Shown here: in pieces, positions 43,384 to 51,676 of the stretch
How positions within the stretch are numbered: the first letter of the stretch is position 1
How the letters are laid out: each line of letters begins with the position of its first letter
Assembly (NCBI RefSeq): GCF_024584705.1
Contig: NZ_CP097384.1
Location: forward strand, 6,200,001-6,264,000
Reading direction: 5' to 3'
DNA from: Blastopirellula sp. J2-11
GTDB lineage: Bacteria; Planctomycetota; Planctomycetia; Pirellulales; Pirellulaceae
DNA: 64,000 nt
Program-made: the position numbers and the translations under genes
The notes under the pieces: model-generated
What the model was told of the DNA's origin: nothing
Database searches by the model: none
The model's input: only the letters and a program-made list of their open reading frames with translations

Positions 43384-43755
43384 CTTTCTTTCCCCCGGCT
43401 TTCTCTTAAAGCGGGGACTTGCCCGCAGGCGAAGCAGGCCCGCTTGCAGGATAAACGCATATGGTTCAGCCTGGTCGTTGGTGTCCTATTCATCGCCAAT
43501 CTTGTTGTAGACGTTCGCCGTCCGCAGCGACTCGCATCGCTCTCTTATTTCCGTCGGTATCGATCTCGAACACACTCAGCCAAAAAACGCGAATTTGATC
43601 TTCATTAAAATAATTGGCCTAAAATTTTAATGGCCCCGAAGTCATTAAAATGAGTGGCGTGTTTCGTGCTTAAGCCGTTTGGTAAAAATGAGTTAAGCCT
43701 TAAAGTGGCATTCCCGTATGCCAGCCGCAGTTCTCGTTGCGGCTTTTGCCTTCGC
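43384..43755. other. 372-base gene-poor region after tRNA-Arg
   Basis: It holds an AT-rich patch (about 43595-43660) in which TCATTAAAAT occurs twice (43602-43611, 43642-43651) with an inverted copy ATTTTAAT between (about 43624-43631). Short frames cover the rest but have no supporting signal. No integrase or phage-like gene is next to the tRNA. Confidence 0.5.
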
Positions 43756-44553
43756 TCAACCGCTCTGTTTCCGCAGCACGAATACCGCATCGGACAACTG
43801 ATCATCCAGCGGAACCGGATCGTCGATGTCGTAGTTGAAGTCGTACGTCTCGCACAGCTCTAGCTCAGGGACCTTGGCCAGCAGACTGAGAAACTGTTTG
43901 TGGGTGTAGAGACGATAGTCGTACTCGGATTGCAACTTTCGATCCCGCTGGCCGCTCTTCACGCGTAGGTTGAAGCGGATGCGTTCGAGTCGCTTGCGGC
44001 GATTGAAATCGACGACGCGCAGCGTCAGCGTCACTTTGGTTTGACCATGCCGAGCGGTCGATCGCTCGGTACAGTCGGGATCGGCGTCGAGTGGGATCAG
44101 ATGAAAGCCAAGCAGGAAGATTCCCCCCGGCTGAAGCGCTGTCGCAACTTGTTGCAAATGGGCCAGCGCGGCTTTCTCGGTGGTCAGGTGGCGAAACGTA
44201 TTGACCAAATTGACGACGCAATCGACCGGCTCGGCCAGCCTAAAGTCGGTCATATCGCCCACAAAAACTTTCCCTGGCAGGTTGCGACGTCGCAAGCGTT
44301 GTTGCACGTAGCGAACGGACGGTTGGCTTCGATCGAATCCGACGACCTGGTAGCCGCGTTTGGCCAGTTCGACCATCAAACGACCTCCACCGCAGCCAGG
44401 CTCCAGGACGGTTTGCAGCGGAATTTGCGCGTATTTTTCGGCGGCCGACTCCACAAAGTCGGCTTCAAATAACGTTTCGTCGCGAAACGCGAGGTCCCAA
44501 TACTGCGGATAATCGTAGCACTCGGCCGAGGATCGCCTATTCGGCTTCTTCAT
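43756..44553 (-). CDS. Class I SAM-dependent methyltransferase
   Basis: About 265 residues from the ATG at 44553. Motif I is VLEPGCGGGRLMVELAKRGY, then VVGFDRSQPSVRYVQQRLRR, and motif IV-like VDCVVNLVNTFRHL. The C-terminal half is beta-rich (VTLTLRVVDFNRRKRLERIR, FNLRVKSGQRDRKLQSEYDY), a form common in small-molecule methyltransferases of the type found near radical SAM or signalling genes. The start overlaps the end of the FixJ-type regulator gene by about 16 bases, so it is the last gene of that operon. There is no export signal. The methyl acceptor is unknown. Confidence 0.85.
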   Translation of the reverse strand: MKKPNRRSSAECYDYPQYWDLAFRDETLFEADFVESAAEKYAQIPLQTVLEPGCGGGRLMVELAKRGYQVVGFDRSQPSVRYVQQRLRRRNLPGKVFVGDMTDFRLAEPVDCVVNLVNTFRHLTTEKAALAHLQQVATALQPGGIFLLGFHLIPLDADPDCTERSTARHGQTKVTLTLRVVDFNRRKRLERIRFNLRVKSGQRDRKLQSEYDYRLYTHKQFLSLLAKVPELELCETYDFNYDIDDPVPLDDQLSDAVFVLRKQSG

Positions 44554-45184
44554 CCTCACCGCCGCTCGATTCGATATTTTGCTCTAGGCGAATCGCCAGA
44601 CGAACCAGATCGGGGACGTTGTCGACGCCCATCTTTTTGAAGACGTTATGGCGCCGCGCTTCGACGGTTCGCAAACTGACATCCAAACGGCGAGCGATCA
44701 CTTTATTCGCTTTGCCTTGGACCATCAGTTTCATGACGTCCTTTTCCCCTTCGGTGCAGGTTTGGAAGAGCTTTTCGGCCTCTTCCTTGTCGATATCTTC
44801 GGCGCGCCATTTGGCGTCGAGTCCAATCGCCTCATTCACCGCATCGACAATTTCTTGTTCTTTGCACGGCTTTTCCAGAAAAGTTACGGCGCCGTTACGC
44901 ATTGCACGGACCGTTGTTTGGGTATTGGCGTGCGCCGTAATCAAAATGACCGGGATCCGGTAGCCGACCGTTAGTAGGCGCTCTTGCAGTTCCACTCCAC
45001 TCAGACCGAGCATGCGAACGTCGGTAATGACGCAGCCGCACCGATCGGCGGAAAAGGTGGCGAGAAACTCTTCGGCTGACGAAAACTGCTCGGTCTTTAA
45101 TCCCAGCGAATCAATCAGCATTCCGATCGATTCGCGTGCGGCTGGATCGTCATCAATGATGAACACGGTTGGTGTCGAGGGCAT
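44537..45184 (-). CDS. FixJ/LuxR-type response regulator
   Basis: A 215-residue regulator. The receiver domain is at residues 5-120, with FIIDDDPAARESIGMLIDSL, the phospho-acceptor Asp in GCVITDVRMLGLSG, then VILITAHANTQTTVRAMRNG and AVTFLEKPC with the conserved Lys. The C-terminal LuxR helix-turn-helix follows (ANKVIARRLDVSLRTVEARR). Length and order match FixJ. The gene overlaps the REC-PAS kinase gene by 32 bases, so kinase and regulator are coupled. The target promoters are not visible from the sequence. Confidence 0.92.
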   Translation of the reverse strand: MPSTPTVFIIDDDPAARESIGMLIDSLGLKTEQFSSAEEFLATFSADRCGCVITDVRMLGLSGVELQERLLTVGYRIPVILITAHANTQTTVRAMRNGAVTFLEKPCKEQEIVDAVNEAIGLDAKWRAEDIDKEEAEKLFQTCTEGEKDVMKLMVQGKANKVIARRLDVSLRTVEARRHNVFKKMGVDNVPDLVRLAIRLEQNIESSGGEDEEAE

Positions 45185-47069
45185 TTTCTACTTCCGTACC
45201 TTCAGTTGCGATCGGCAATGTAAAACGGAACTCCGCCCCTTCGCTGGACGGCTGGCACCAAATCTTACCGCCATGAAGCTCGATGATCGAGCGTGAAATT
45301 GCTAAACCCATTCCCATTCCGCCATCTTTCGTCGTGCGGAACGCTTCAAAAATGTCGACTTCGCCTGGGAGACCGGGCCCCGAATCTCGCACGCCAAACT
45401 CGATCATCTCCTCTTTGACTTGCGCGCTAACGTAGACGATCCGGTGCCCCGGCACCGATTTCATCGCTTCACAGGCGTTCGTGATCAGGTTGATCAAAAC
45501 CTGTTGAATCTGAATCGCATCCACGTCGACCGTCGGCATATGTTCCGGCACATCGTACCGTACGAACACGTCGTTGTCCCGAATCATGGGGGCGATTAGC
45601 TCGACCGAATCATGGATCAATTCGCGGACTTCACGATTCTCCAACTTCGGCTCGGTGCGGCTGGCGAAATTGCGCAAACGGCGAATGATTTCGCCGGCGC
45701 GGGTCGCCTGATCCACGATGCGGCCAATGCAATGGGCGATATTCTGTTCGCGATCCTCGCGCTCCGATTTTAACAGATTGGCGCAGGTGCTGCCGTAGTT
45801 TGAAATCGCATAGAGCGGCTGATTTACTTCGTGCGCAATGCCGGCCACAATTTCCCCCAACGTGCTAAGACGAGCGACGTGGGCGAGTTCCATGTTGCGC
45901 CGACGCAATTCGTCATCGGCCCTTATTTTTTCCGAAATGTCATTCACCACGCCGACGACATGCGTCGCGATTCCTTTTTCGTCACGAACCGGCGCGATGG
46001 AGATTTCACACCAACCGAATTCTCCTCCGGCGCGAGCCAGACGAAGGGTCTCTTGCATTGCGATTCCTCGACGAAGTCCGCTTTGCAACTGCCGCAGCTG
46101 TTCGGCTTCGCGCGGATCCGCCAGGAAGAAATCCAGACTCTCTCCTTCTAACTTGCCAGGCGCGACGCCGAGCATCGCCTCGAGGGCCGGATTGCCATAT
46201 ACGATTTGCGGTTCGATTTCGGATAGGCCGACAATGAAGACTCCATTGGTCGCCGACGCGATCGCCCGATCGCGAACTCGCAGCGCAAGTTCGGCCCGCT
46301 TGCGCTCGGTGATGTCGAGAAAGACGATCTGGCAAGCAGGATTGCCATGATAATCGATCGGCGTTCCGGCGACCGAAACGTCGATAATGCCGCCGTCAAC
46401 GCGCTGCATGTGCTGTTCGACCGCCATCGTCGACTGGCCGGCGTACAGCAGCGCAATCCGTCCGCGAACAAATTCACGCTCGTCCGGCACAATAAAATCT
46501 TCGATCGGGCGTCCAATGAGATCGCTATCGGTGTTGGCGCCTAGACACTCGACCGCTTTCTCGTTGGCCAGCACGACTTTTTCCATGCTATGGACCAATA
46601 TCGGCACCGGTGAATTGTCGACCAACGCTCGATAGCGTCGTTCGCTGTTGCGCAGCGCCAATTCGGCGTCTCGCTTGTCGCAGATCAATTGCCATTGGCG
46701 TATAGCGCGTTCGGCGATGCGGGGCAGTTCGGAGAAGAAATGCTCAGTCTTCACCACATAATCAATCGCGCCGCGTTTCAGCGCCTCGACCGCTGTGCGC
46801 TCGTCGCCGTAGCTGGTCATCACGACGATCGGAAACTGCTGGTCTTCAGGGCGACGATGCGACAACATCTCCACTCCGCGACCGTCGGGCAGCATGTTGT
46901 CGACCAACGCCAAATCAGGACAGCGTTGGGCGATTTCGGCTCGCGCCTCCGCTAGTGACGCGGCGATAACTACCTCGAATTGCGTAGAGAACGTGTTAAA
47001 CGCCCGACTCATCAGAATCGCATGAGAACGTTCATCTTCGATGATCAAGATGCGGTATTCGTCGGGCAC
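45153..47069 (-). CDS. Hybrid REC-PAS-PAS histidine kinase
   Basis: About 638 residues starting at a GTG (47069) with AGAGG eight bases before it. A receiver domain comes first (YRILIIEDERSHAILMSRAF; Asp in LALVDNMLPDGRG), then two PAS domains (about 145-265 and 270-395), then the HisKA box LGEIVAGIAHEVNQPLYAIS with the phosphorylated His. The HATPase follows with NLITNACEAM, DSGPGLPGE and GMGMGLAISRSIIELHGG. There is no membrane span, so it is a cytoplasmic sensor. An N-terminal receiver before PAS domains suggests that it receives phosphate from the upstream kinase or its Rcp regulator. The FixJ-type regulator gene follows with overlap. Confidence 0.92.
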   Translation of the reverse strand: MPDEYRILIIEDERSHAILMSRAFNTFSTQFEVVIAASLAEARAEIAQRCPDLALVDNMLPDGRGVEMLSHRRPEDQQFPIVVMTSYGDERTAVEALKRGAIDYVVKTEHFFSELPRIAERAIRQWQLICDKRDAELALRNSERRYRALVDNSPVPILVHSMEKVVLANEKAVECLGANTDSDLIGRPIEDFIVPDEREFVRGRIALLYAGQSTMAVEQHMQRVDGGIIDVSVAGTPIDYHGNPACQIVFLDITERKRAELALRVRDRAIASATNGVFIVGLSEIEPQIVYGNPALEAMLGVAPGKLEGESLDFFLADPREAEQLRQLQSGLRRGIAMQETLRLARAGGEFGWCEISIAPVRDEKGIATHVVGVVNDISEKIRADDELRRRNMELAHVARLSTLGEIVAGIAHEVNQPLYAISNYGSTCANLLKSEREDREQNIAHCIGRIVDQATRAGEIIRRLRNFASRTEPKLENREVRELIHDSVELIAPMIRDNDVFVRYDVPEHMPTVDVDAIQIQQVLINLITNACEAMKSVPGHRIVYVSAQVKEEMIEFGVRDSGPGLPGEVDIFEAFRTTKDGGMGMGLAISRSIIELHGGKIWCQPSSEGAEFRFTLPIATEGTEVENALDTNRVHH

Positions 47070-47098
47070 AAGTCTTACCTCTGACAACGAGATTCCGT

Positions 47099-47539
47099 CT
47101 AACGCCGTTTGGGCGGTTCGTTCCAAACCAACCAATAGAAACCGAGATCACTCAACATTTTGGAGAACTCGACAAAGTCGATTGGTTTCACTAAGTAGCT
47201 GTTTACATGGTGGCCATAGGCCTGATTGACGTCGGCCTCCGCGTCGCTGGTCGTCAATACCACGACCGGAATGCTGGCGGTCGAAGGATTTTTTTTGATC
47301 TCGTTTAAAACGTGTAGGCCGTCATATTTCGGCAGGCGTAAATCAAGCAGAACCAGATCAGGAAGCGTATCGACGTTTTGATATTGGCCGATTTGAAACA
47401 TGTACTCCAAGGCCGACTCGCCGTTGTCGACATGGACGATCTCGTTGGCGACGGCATGCTCGCGAAAGCTCCGCATGACAAGCTTCGCGTGCGCGGCGTT
47501 GTCTTCGACCAACAATACTTTAATGGGTCGTCCTTGCAT
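47099..47539 (-). CDS. Single-domain response regulator, Rcp1-like
   Basis: A 146-residue stand-alone receiver: IKVLLVEDNAAHAKLVMRSF, the phospho-acceptor Asp in LVLLDLRLPKYDGLHVL, VVVLTTSDAEADVNQAYGHH, and the Lys in NSYLVKPIDFVEF. The length and the extra residues (NSYLVKP) are typical of the Rcp1/CheY-like regulators that pair with phytochrome-type kinases. It lies eight bases after the multi-PAS kinase and thirty before the REC-PAS kinase, so it is likely the intermediate of a phosphorelay. No output domain is present. Confidence 0.92.
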   Translation of the reverse strand: MQGRPIKVLLVEDNAAHAKLVMRSFREHAVANEIVHVDNGESALEYMFQIGQYQNVDTLPDLVLLDLRLPKYDGLHVLNEIKKNPSTASIPVVVLTTSDAEADVNQAYGHHVNSYLVKPIDFVEFSKMLSDLGFYWLVWNEPPKRR

Positions 47540-47546
47540 CGTTTGC

Positions 47547-50500
47547 TTAACCTAACGTAGCGGTCGATATCAATGAAGAACTGGGATCGCGCGGAATGCG
47601 AAAACAAAAGCAGGCACCCTTCACGGGATTCGGCTCTACCCAGATTTCTCCTTGATGGAATTCAATGATTCGCTTGGCGATTGCAAGTCCGATCCCCGTG
47701 CCGTCTGAATGGGGATCGAGCTTTTCAAACAAGCCAAAGATTTTTTCTCGAAAGTGTGCCGGGATACCGGGACCATTGTCCCGCACCCAACAGGTCGTGT
47801 TGTTTTTATCGGAGGACAACTGAATTGTGACGCGCGGATCGTCCACTTCCGCATATTTTATCGCATTTTCGACAAGATTTTGCAGGACTTCCTGTAAACG
47901 TACCCGGTCTCCGAAAAATTGGCTATCGTCGCAAGAGACCGAGATGTTGACCTGCTTTTCGGCGATTGTACCGGCTAAAAACGTTAAAACCGCGTCGATC
48001 AGCCGTCGCCCATCGACATATCCATTCGGATTGCAGACGCGGCCAATCCGCGAAAGTTCTAACAGATCGTCTAACAAGTCCTTCATTTTTTCGGCGGCGT
48101 CGCTGATGATCTGCATATCTTCTTCGACCGCTGGCATATCGCTTCGTTCAATATCTTGGGCCAGCGCCCCTAGAAATCCCTTGATCGTTATGAGCGGAGA
48201 TTTGAGGTCATGCGAAACGGTATAGGTAAATCTCTCTAGTTCGGTATTTTTCGCCTCCAACGTCGTGATCAACGTTTCGCGTTCTTTTACCGCTAGACGT
48301 GATTCGGTGACGTCCACAACCGTCGAAAGGGCCAAGGTTCGACCGCCGACGTAGTAGGGAACTCCAATCACGTGGGCGTAAAAAATACCTCCCCCTTTGC
48401 GCACGCCGATCGCCGCAGACTCAAAGCGATTGCCTTGGCCGATTGTCTCTAAAAAATCTTGAAATACTGGGTGACTGTCAGGATGGATAAAATCTTGCGG
48501 CTTCATCCCCATCATTTCTTCGCGCGTGTACCCATGCAAGCGGCACGCGGTTGGATTTACATCCACGAGCGTCCCATCTAGCGCATAGATAAAGAAGCCG
48601 TTGACGGCGGCTTCAAAGATCGCTCGATAGCGTTCTTCGTTTTCGAGTACGAATCGTTCCGTCTCTTTTCGGGTTGTGATATCGACCATCGCGCCGGCCA
48701 GACGGACCGCTTCGCCATCTTCATTCCACACGCCGTCGCCCGACATGCGAAACCAACGATACTCGCCCGACGTGACGCGAAAGCGGCATTCGGCGTCAAA
48801 CTTTCCCTCTCGAGCCAAAAATTTGCCGAACATCGCTTCGACGCGCGACAGATCCTCGGGATGAAGCCACTCTCGCATGGTGGCTCGGGACGGCGCTTCA
48901 CTGCCGAGCGGCAAGCCAAACAGCTCAAACATGCGATCCGACCAAAAAAAGCGATTCTCCTGGATTTCCCATTCCCAGATCCCTTGTTGGGCTCCGCTGA
49001 CCGCCAATTGAAATCGATCCTCGCTCGCTTTCAGAGCGCGCTCCACCTGATAGGCTTCAGTGACATCATCAATCACTAGGACGGCGCCGTCAAAATTACC
49101 TTGTTCATCTTGCAACGGGGCGCCGTTAATATGCAAAACGCGGCGGTCTCCTGGTTCGCGCTCGAGAATGTAGCGAATGCCATGGACCGGGGCGTTGGTC
49201 CGTTTCACGATCGCGTAAGCGGTGTCGTTTGCGATATCAAGCGGCTGGCCGTTGAGATTAATACGACGCCAGGCCGGCTCCTGAAAAATGTCCCCGTTAA
49301 GCTTGAGGGCAAGCAGTTCGACGGCGCGTGGATTCGCAAATCGCGTGACGTCGTCGGCGTCAATGATCGTAATTGCGGCGACGCTCGCCTGCATCACGCG
49401 ATCCAGCGTCGCCTTTTCGCGTCGGATCATCTCCTCATGTTGCATACGCTGTTCGACGTTGCGAACGATCGCGATAAAGAGGGATTGGCCGTTTTCGACA
49501 AAACGACCGATGCGCACCTCCACGGGAAATTCCGTGCCATCTTTGCGGCGGTGTCTCCCTTGCAGCGGCGCCGTCGAAGTGTTGTCAACAATGGTCGTGT
49601 GAAGATCAACGATCTGGTCTCGTTTCCATTTCACTTCGATGTCATCGGAGTGAAGTTTCAGCAGTTCTTCGCGCGTGTAACCGAGACTGCGGCACGCCTC
49701 GTCATTGACGTTGATGATTTTGGCGTTGGCGTCGACTAAAAACAGCGCGTCGGCGGCGGCGGCGAATAGTGCGCGAAAACGGGACTCGCTCGCTTCCACG
49801 TCCGTGAGATGCTTTTCTCGATCCAATTCCGCATCGGCCAATCGCCTGGCTAGATCGTTAAACGACTGCGCGAGCGGAGCGAATTCGTGTAAATCGGCGT
49901 CTGGTAGGCGAACGCTTTTGTCTCCCTGGGCGAAGCGTGCATGAGCGGCGGCAATCTTTTTAAGCGGCGAAAGCGCCCGATTCGTAAAAAGCAGCCCCAA
50001 TGCGATCGCAACCGCCAGCCCGATCGCGGCGCCTCCCAATTGCGCCCAACGTAGACGGCGAAAGATTGGCAAGTAGGTCGTCTCGTCGGGGTAGATCAGC
50101 GCCAATGACCAACCAGTAACGTTCACTTCTCCAATCACCACGGTGTTGGAGTCGCCGTTTGCGTCGGTAATCGAACTCCGGTTTACCAGTTGCGTCGAGG
50201 GAGAATTGAGGTTTCCGGCGATCACGCTTCCTTCGGAATCAATCAGCAACAATTTCGCCTGGTGGGAGACATCCGCAGTTTCGATGTACTGAACCAAATG
50301 CGTTTCCAAGATGGTCAAACCGACGGCGCCAATTTGTTTTCCGGCGAAATCAAAAGTCGGAACCAACACGAGCACGATGTTTTTGCCCGATCCACGACTT
50401 TGCAGCAGCCGTGAGATTACGGTTTCGCCTGCCAAGACACGTGCGAAATATTCGCGATCGCTGACGTTAAACTGCGTGCCGTCGACTCCGTAGACGTCGC

Positions 50501-50816
50501 CGTTCAACTCGTCGTAGTACATTCCTGCGATTTGATCTCCCAGCGACTTCCGCTGTCTAAGCAGATACGGCAGGATCTCTTCGCGGTTTCCTCCTTGAAT
50601 TTCCGCAGCGGCGGAGATCGCTTTCAATCTTGCGACGTAACTCTGGAAGAAACCTTCAATGCGGGTAATCTGAAGATGGAGTTCGGTTTGCTGGACCTGC
50701 TCGATTTCTTCCAGCACTAAGCTGCGGGTCATCACATAATTGAGCAACATTGTCAGCCCCACTGCGACCAGCGCAGGGACAATCCCCAGCAAAAGATATT
50801 TGCGAAGCAGAGGCAT
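47547..50816 (-). CDS. Membrane-bound multi-PAS sensor histidine kinase
   Basis: A 1089-residue kinase. A span at residues about 8-30 is followed by an extracellular dCache-like region to about 260, then a second span (LGGAAIGLAVAIALGLLFTN), a HAMP domain and four PAS domains (about 350-465, 475-600, 605-725 and 735-850). The HisKA box has YTVSHDLKSPLITIKGFLGA, the form seen in bacteriophytochrome-type kinases, and the HATPase domain has LVENAIKYAE, DNGPGIPAHFREKIF and DGTGIGLAIAKRI. It should sense an extracellular ligand and phosphorylate the next gene product. It is the first gene of the five-gene operon. Confidence 0.92.
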   Translation of the reverse strand: MPLLRKYLLLGIVPALVAVGLTMLLNYVMTRSLVLEEIEQVQQTELHLQITRIEGFFQSYVARLKAISAAAEIQGGNREEILPYLLRQRKSLGDQIAGMYYDELNGDVYGVDGTQFNVSDREYFARVLAGETVISRLLQSRGSGKNIVLVLVPTFDFAGKQIGAVGLTILETHLVQYIETADVSHQAKLLLIDSEGSVIAGNLNSPSTQLVNRSSITDANGDSNTVVIGEVNVTGWSLALIYPDETTYLPIFRRLRWAQLGGAAIGLAVAIALGLLFTNRALSPLKKIAAAHARFAQGDKSVRLPDADLHEFAPLAQSFNDLARRLADAELDREKHLTDVEASESRFRALFAAAADALFLVDANAKIINVNDEACRSLGYTREELLKLHSDDIEVKWKRDQIVDLHTTIVDNTSTAPLQGRHRRKDGTEFPVEVRIGRFVENGQSLFIAIVRNVEQRMQHEEMIRREKATLDRVMQASVAAITIIDADDVTRFANPRAVELLALKLNGDIFQEPAWRRINLNGQPLDIANDTAYAIVKRTNAPVHGIRYILEREPGDRRVLHINGAPLQDEQGNFDGAVLVIDDVTEAYQVERALKASEDRFQLAVSGAQQGIWEWEIQENRFFWSDRMFELFGLPLGSEAPSRATMREWLHPEDLSRVEAMFGKFLAREGKFDAECRFRVTSGEYRWFRMSGDGVWNEDGEAVRLAGAMVDITTRKETERFVLENEERYRAIFEAAVNGFFIYALDGTLVDVNPTACRLHGYTREEMMGMKPQDFIHPDSHPVFQDFLETIGQGNRFESAAIGVRKGGGIFYAHVIGVPYYVGGRTLALSTVVDVTESRLAVKERETLITTLEAKNTELERFTYTVSHDLKSPLITIKGFLGALAQDIERSDMPAVEEDMQIISDAAEKMKDLLDDLLELSRIGRVCNPNGYVDGRRLIDAVLTFLAGTIAEKQVNISVSCDDSQFFGDRVRLQEVLQNLVENAIKYAEVDDPRVTIQLSSDKNNTTCWVRDNGPGIPAHFREKIFGLFEKLDPHSDGTGIGLAIAKRIIEFHQGEIWVEPNPVKGACFCFRIPRDPSSSLISTATLG

Positions 50817-51172
50817 GCTTACGTGCGGAAAGAGGGTGAATGACAGGAATTGGAATACGAGCCGCCCGGATTATCGGCTAAATAGAGACAATCGTCAAAA
50901 TCTCCCTGCGGCCCTAATTTTACGAGTAATCGTACCGTCGTCTTGCGATTGCAATTCACTTCACTAGAAGTGGGTAAAATCCCCCATTCGGCAGAGCTCT
51001 TGCGACCTGGCGCTAGACGCCTGATTTCTTTCACAACGATTGTGCGACAGCTTCCACACGTCTGCAAAGTTGCCGCCGTGTGGTAGATGAGTTGGTCTGG
51101 CCAGTTATTCGTGGATCGGCTGGACGGTTCTCACCTTGGCGGCCAAGCTTGCCTTTGTAACGGAAAGACGTC
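50817..51172. other. Intergenic region between divergent kinase operon and DoxX gene
   Basis: 356 bases with no long frame of coding character and no strong hairpin. It probably contains promoters in both directions; none could be assigned. Confidence 0.45.
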
Positions 51173-51595
51173 ATGAGCCAAATCTGCACTTCCGTGGGCC
51201 TGTTCATTCTGCGCCTGACGTTCGGTCTGTCGATGCTGTTGTTGCACGGGGTGGGGAAATATCAACGCTATGACGCATTGACCGATAATTTCTACGATCC
51301 GCTCGGCGTCGGCGTTAACAACAGCTTGAACTTGACCATCGTCATCGAGATCGTATTTCCGATATTATTGCTGATCGGATGTGCAACGCGGCTCGCTTCG
51401 TTGCAACTTGTGTTCACCATGCTGGTCGCGTTGTTCTTGGTGCATCACGCCGATACTTGGAAAGAAAGCGAGCGGGCCATCATTTACATGGGCGCCTATG
51501 CGACCCTCATCTTCACCGGTCCGGGGCTCTTTTCAGTTGATGCGATGATACGGCGGAAGTTTTGGCCCACGCTGGAAGAACGGGCCGCCGATTGA
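51173..51595 (+). CDS. DoxX family membrane protein
   Basis: A 140-residue protein with four membrane spans, as usual for DoxX/DoxD-like proteins: LFILRLTFGLSMLLLHGVGK, LTIVIEIVFPILLLIGCATR, LQLVFTMLVALFLVHHADTW and IYMGAYATLIFTGPGLFSVD. The first span motif RLTFGLSMLLLHGVGKY is the family hallmark. Members have been linked to thiosulfate or redox metabolism, but this copy has no such neighbour. It is followed by the cyclase gene after 81 bases on the same strand. GGAAAG precedes the ATG. Confidence 0.85.
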   Translation: MSQICTSVGLFILRLTFGLSMLLLHGVGKYQRYDALTDNFYDPLGVGVNNSLNLTIVIEIVFPILLLIGCATRLASLQLVFTMLVALFLVHHADTWKESERAIIYMGAYATLIFTGPGLFSVDAMIRRKFWPTLEERAAD

Positions 51596-51676
51596 ATCTT
51601 GCGCGGCGAATTCGCGTTGCATCTGGTATCCTAAGTCGCAGTCAGCCTATTCCACTTTTCCGGCGACTGGGACCCT

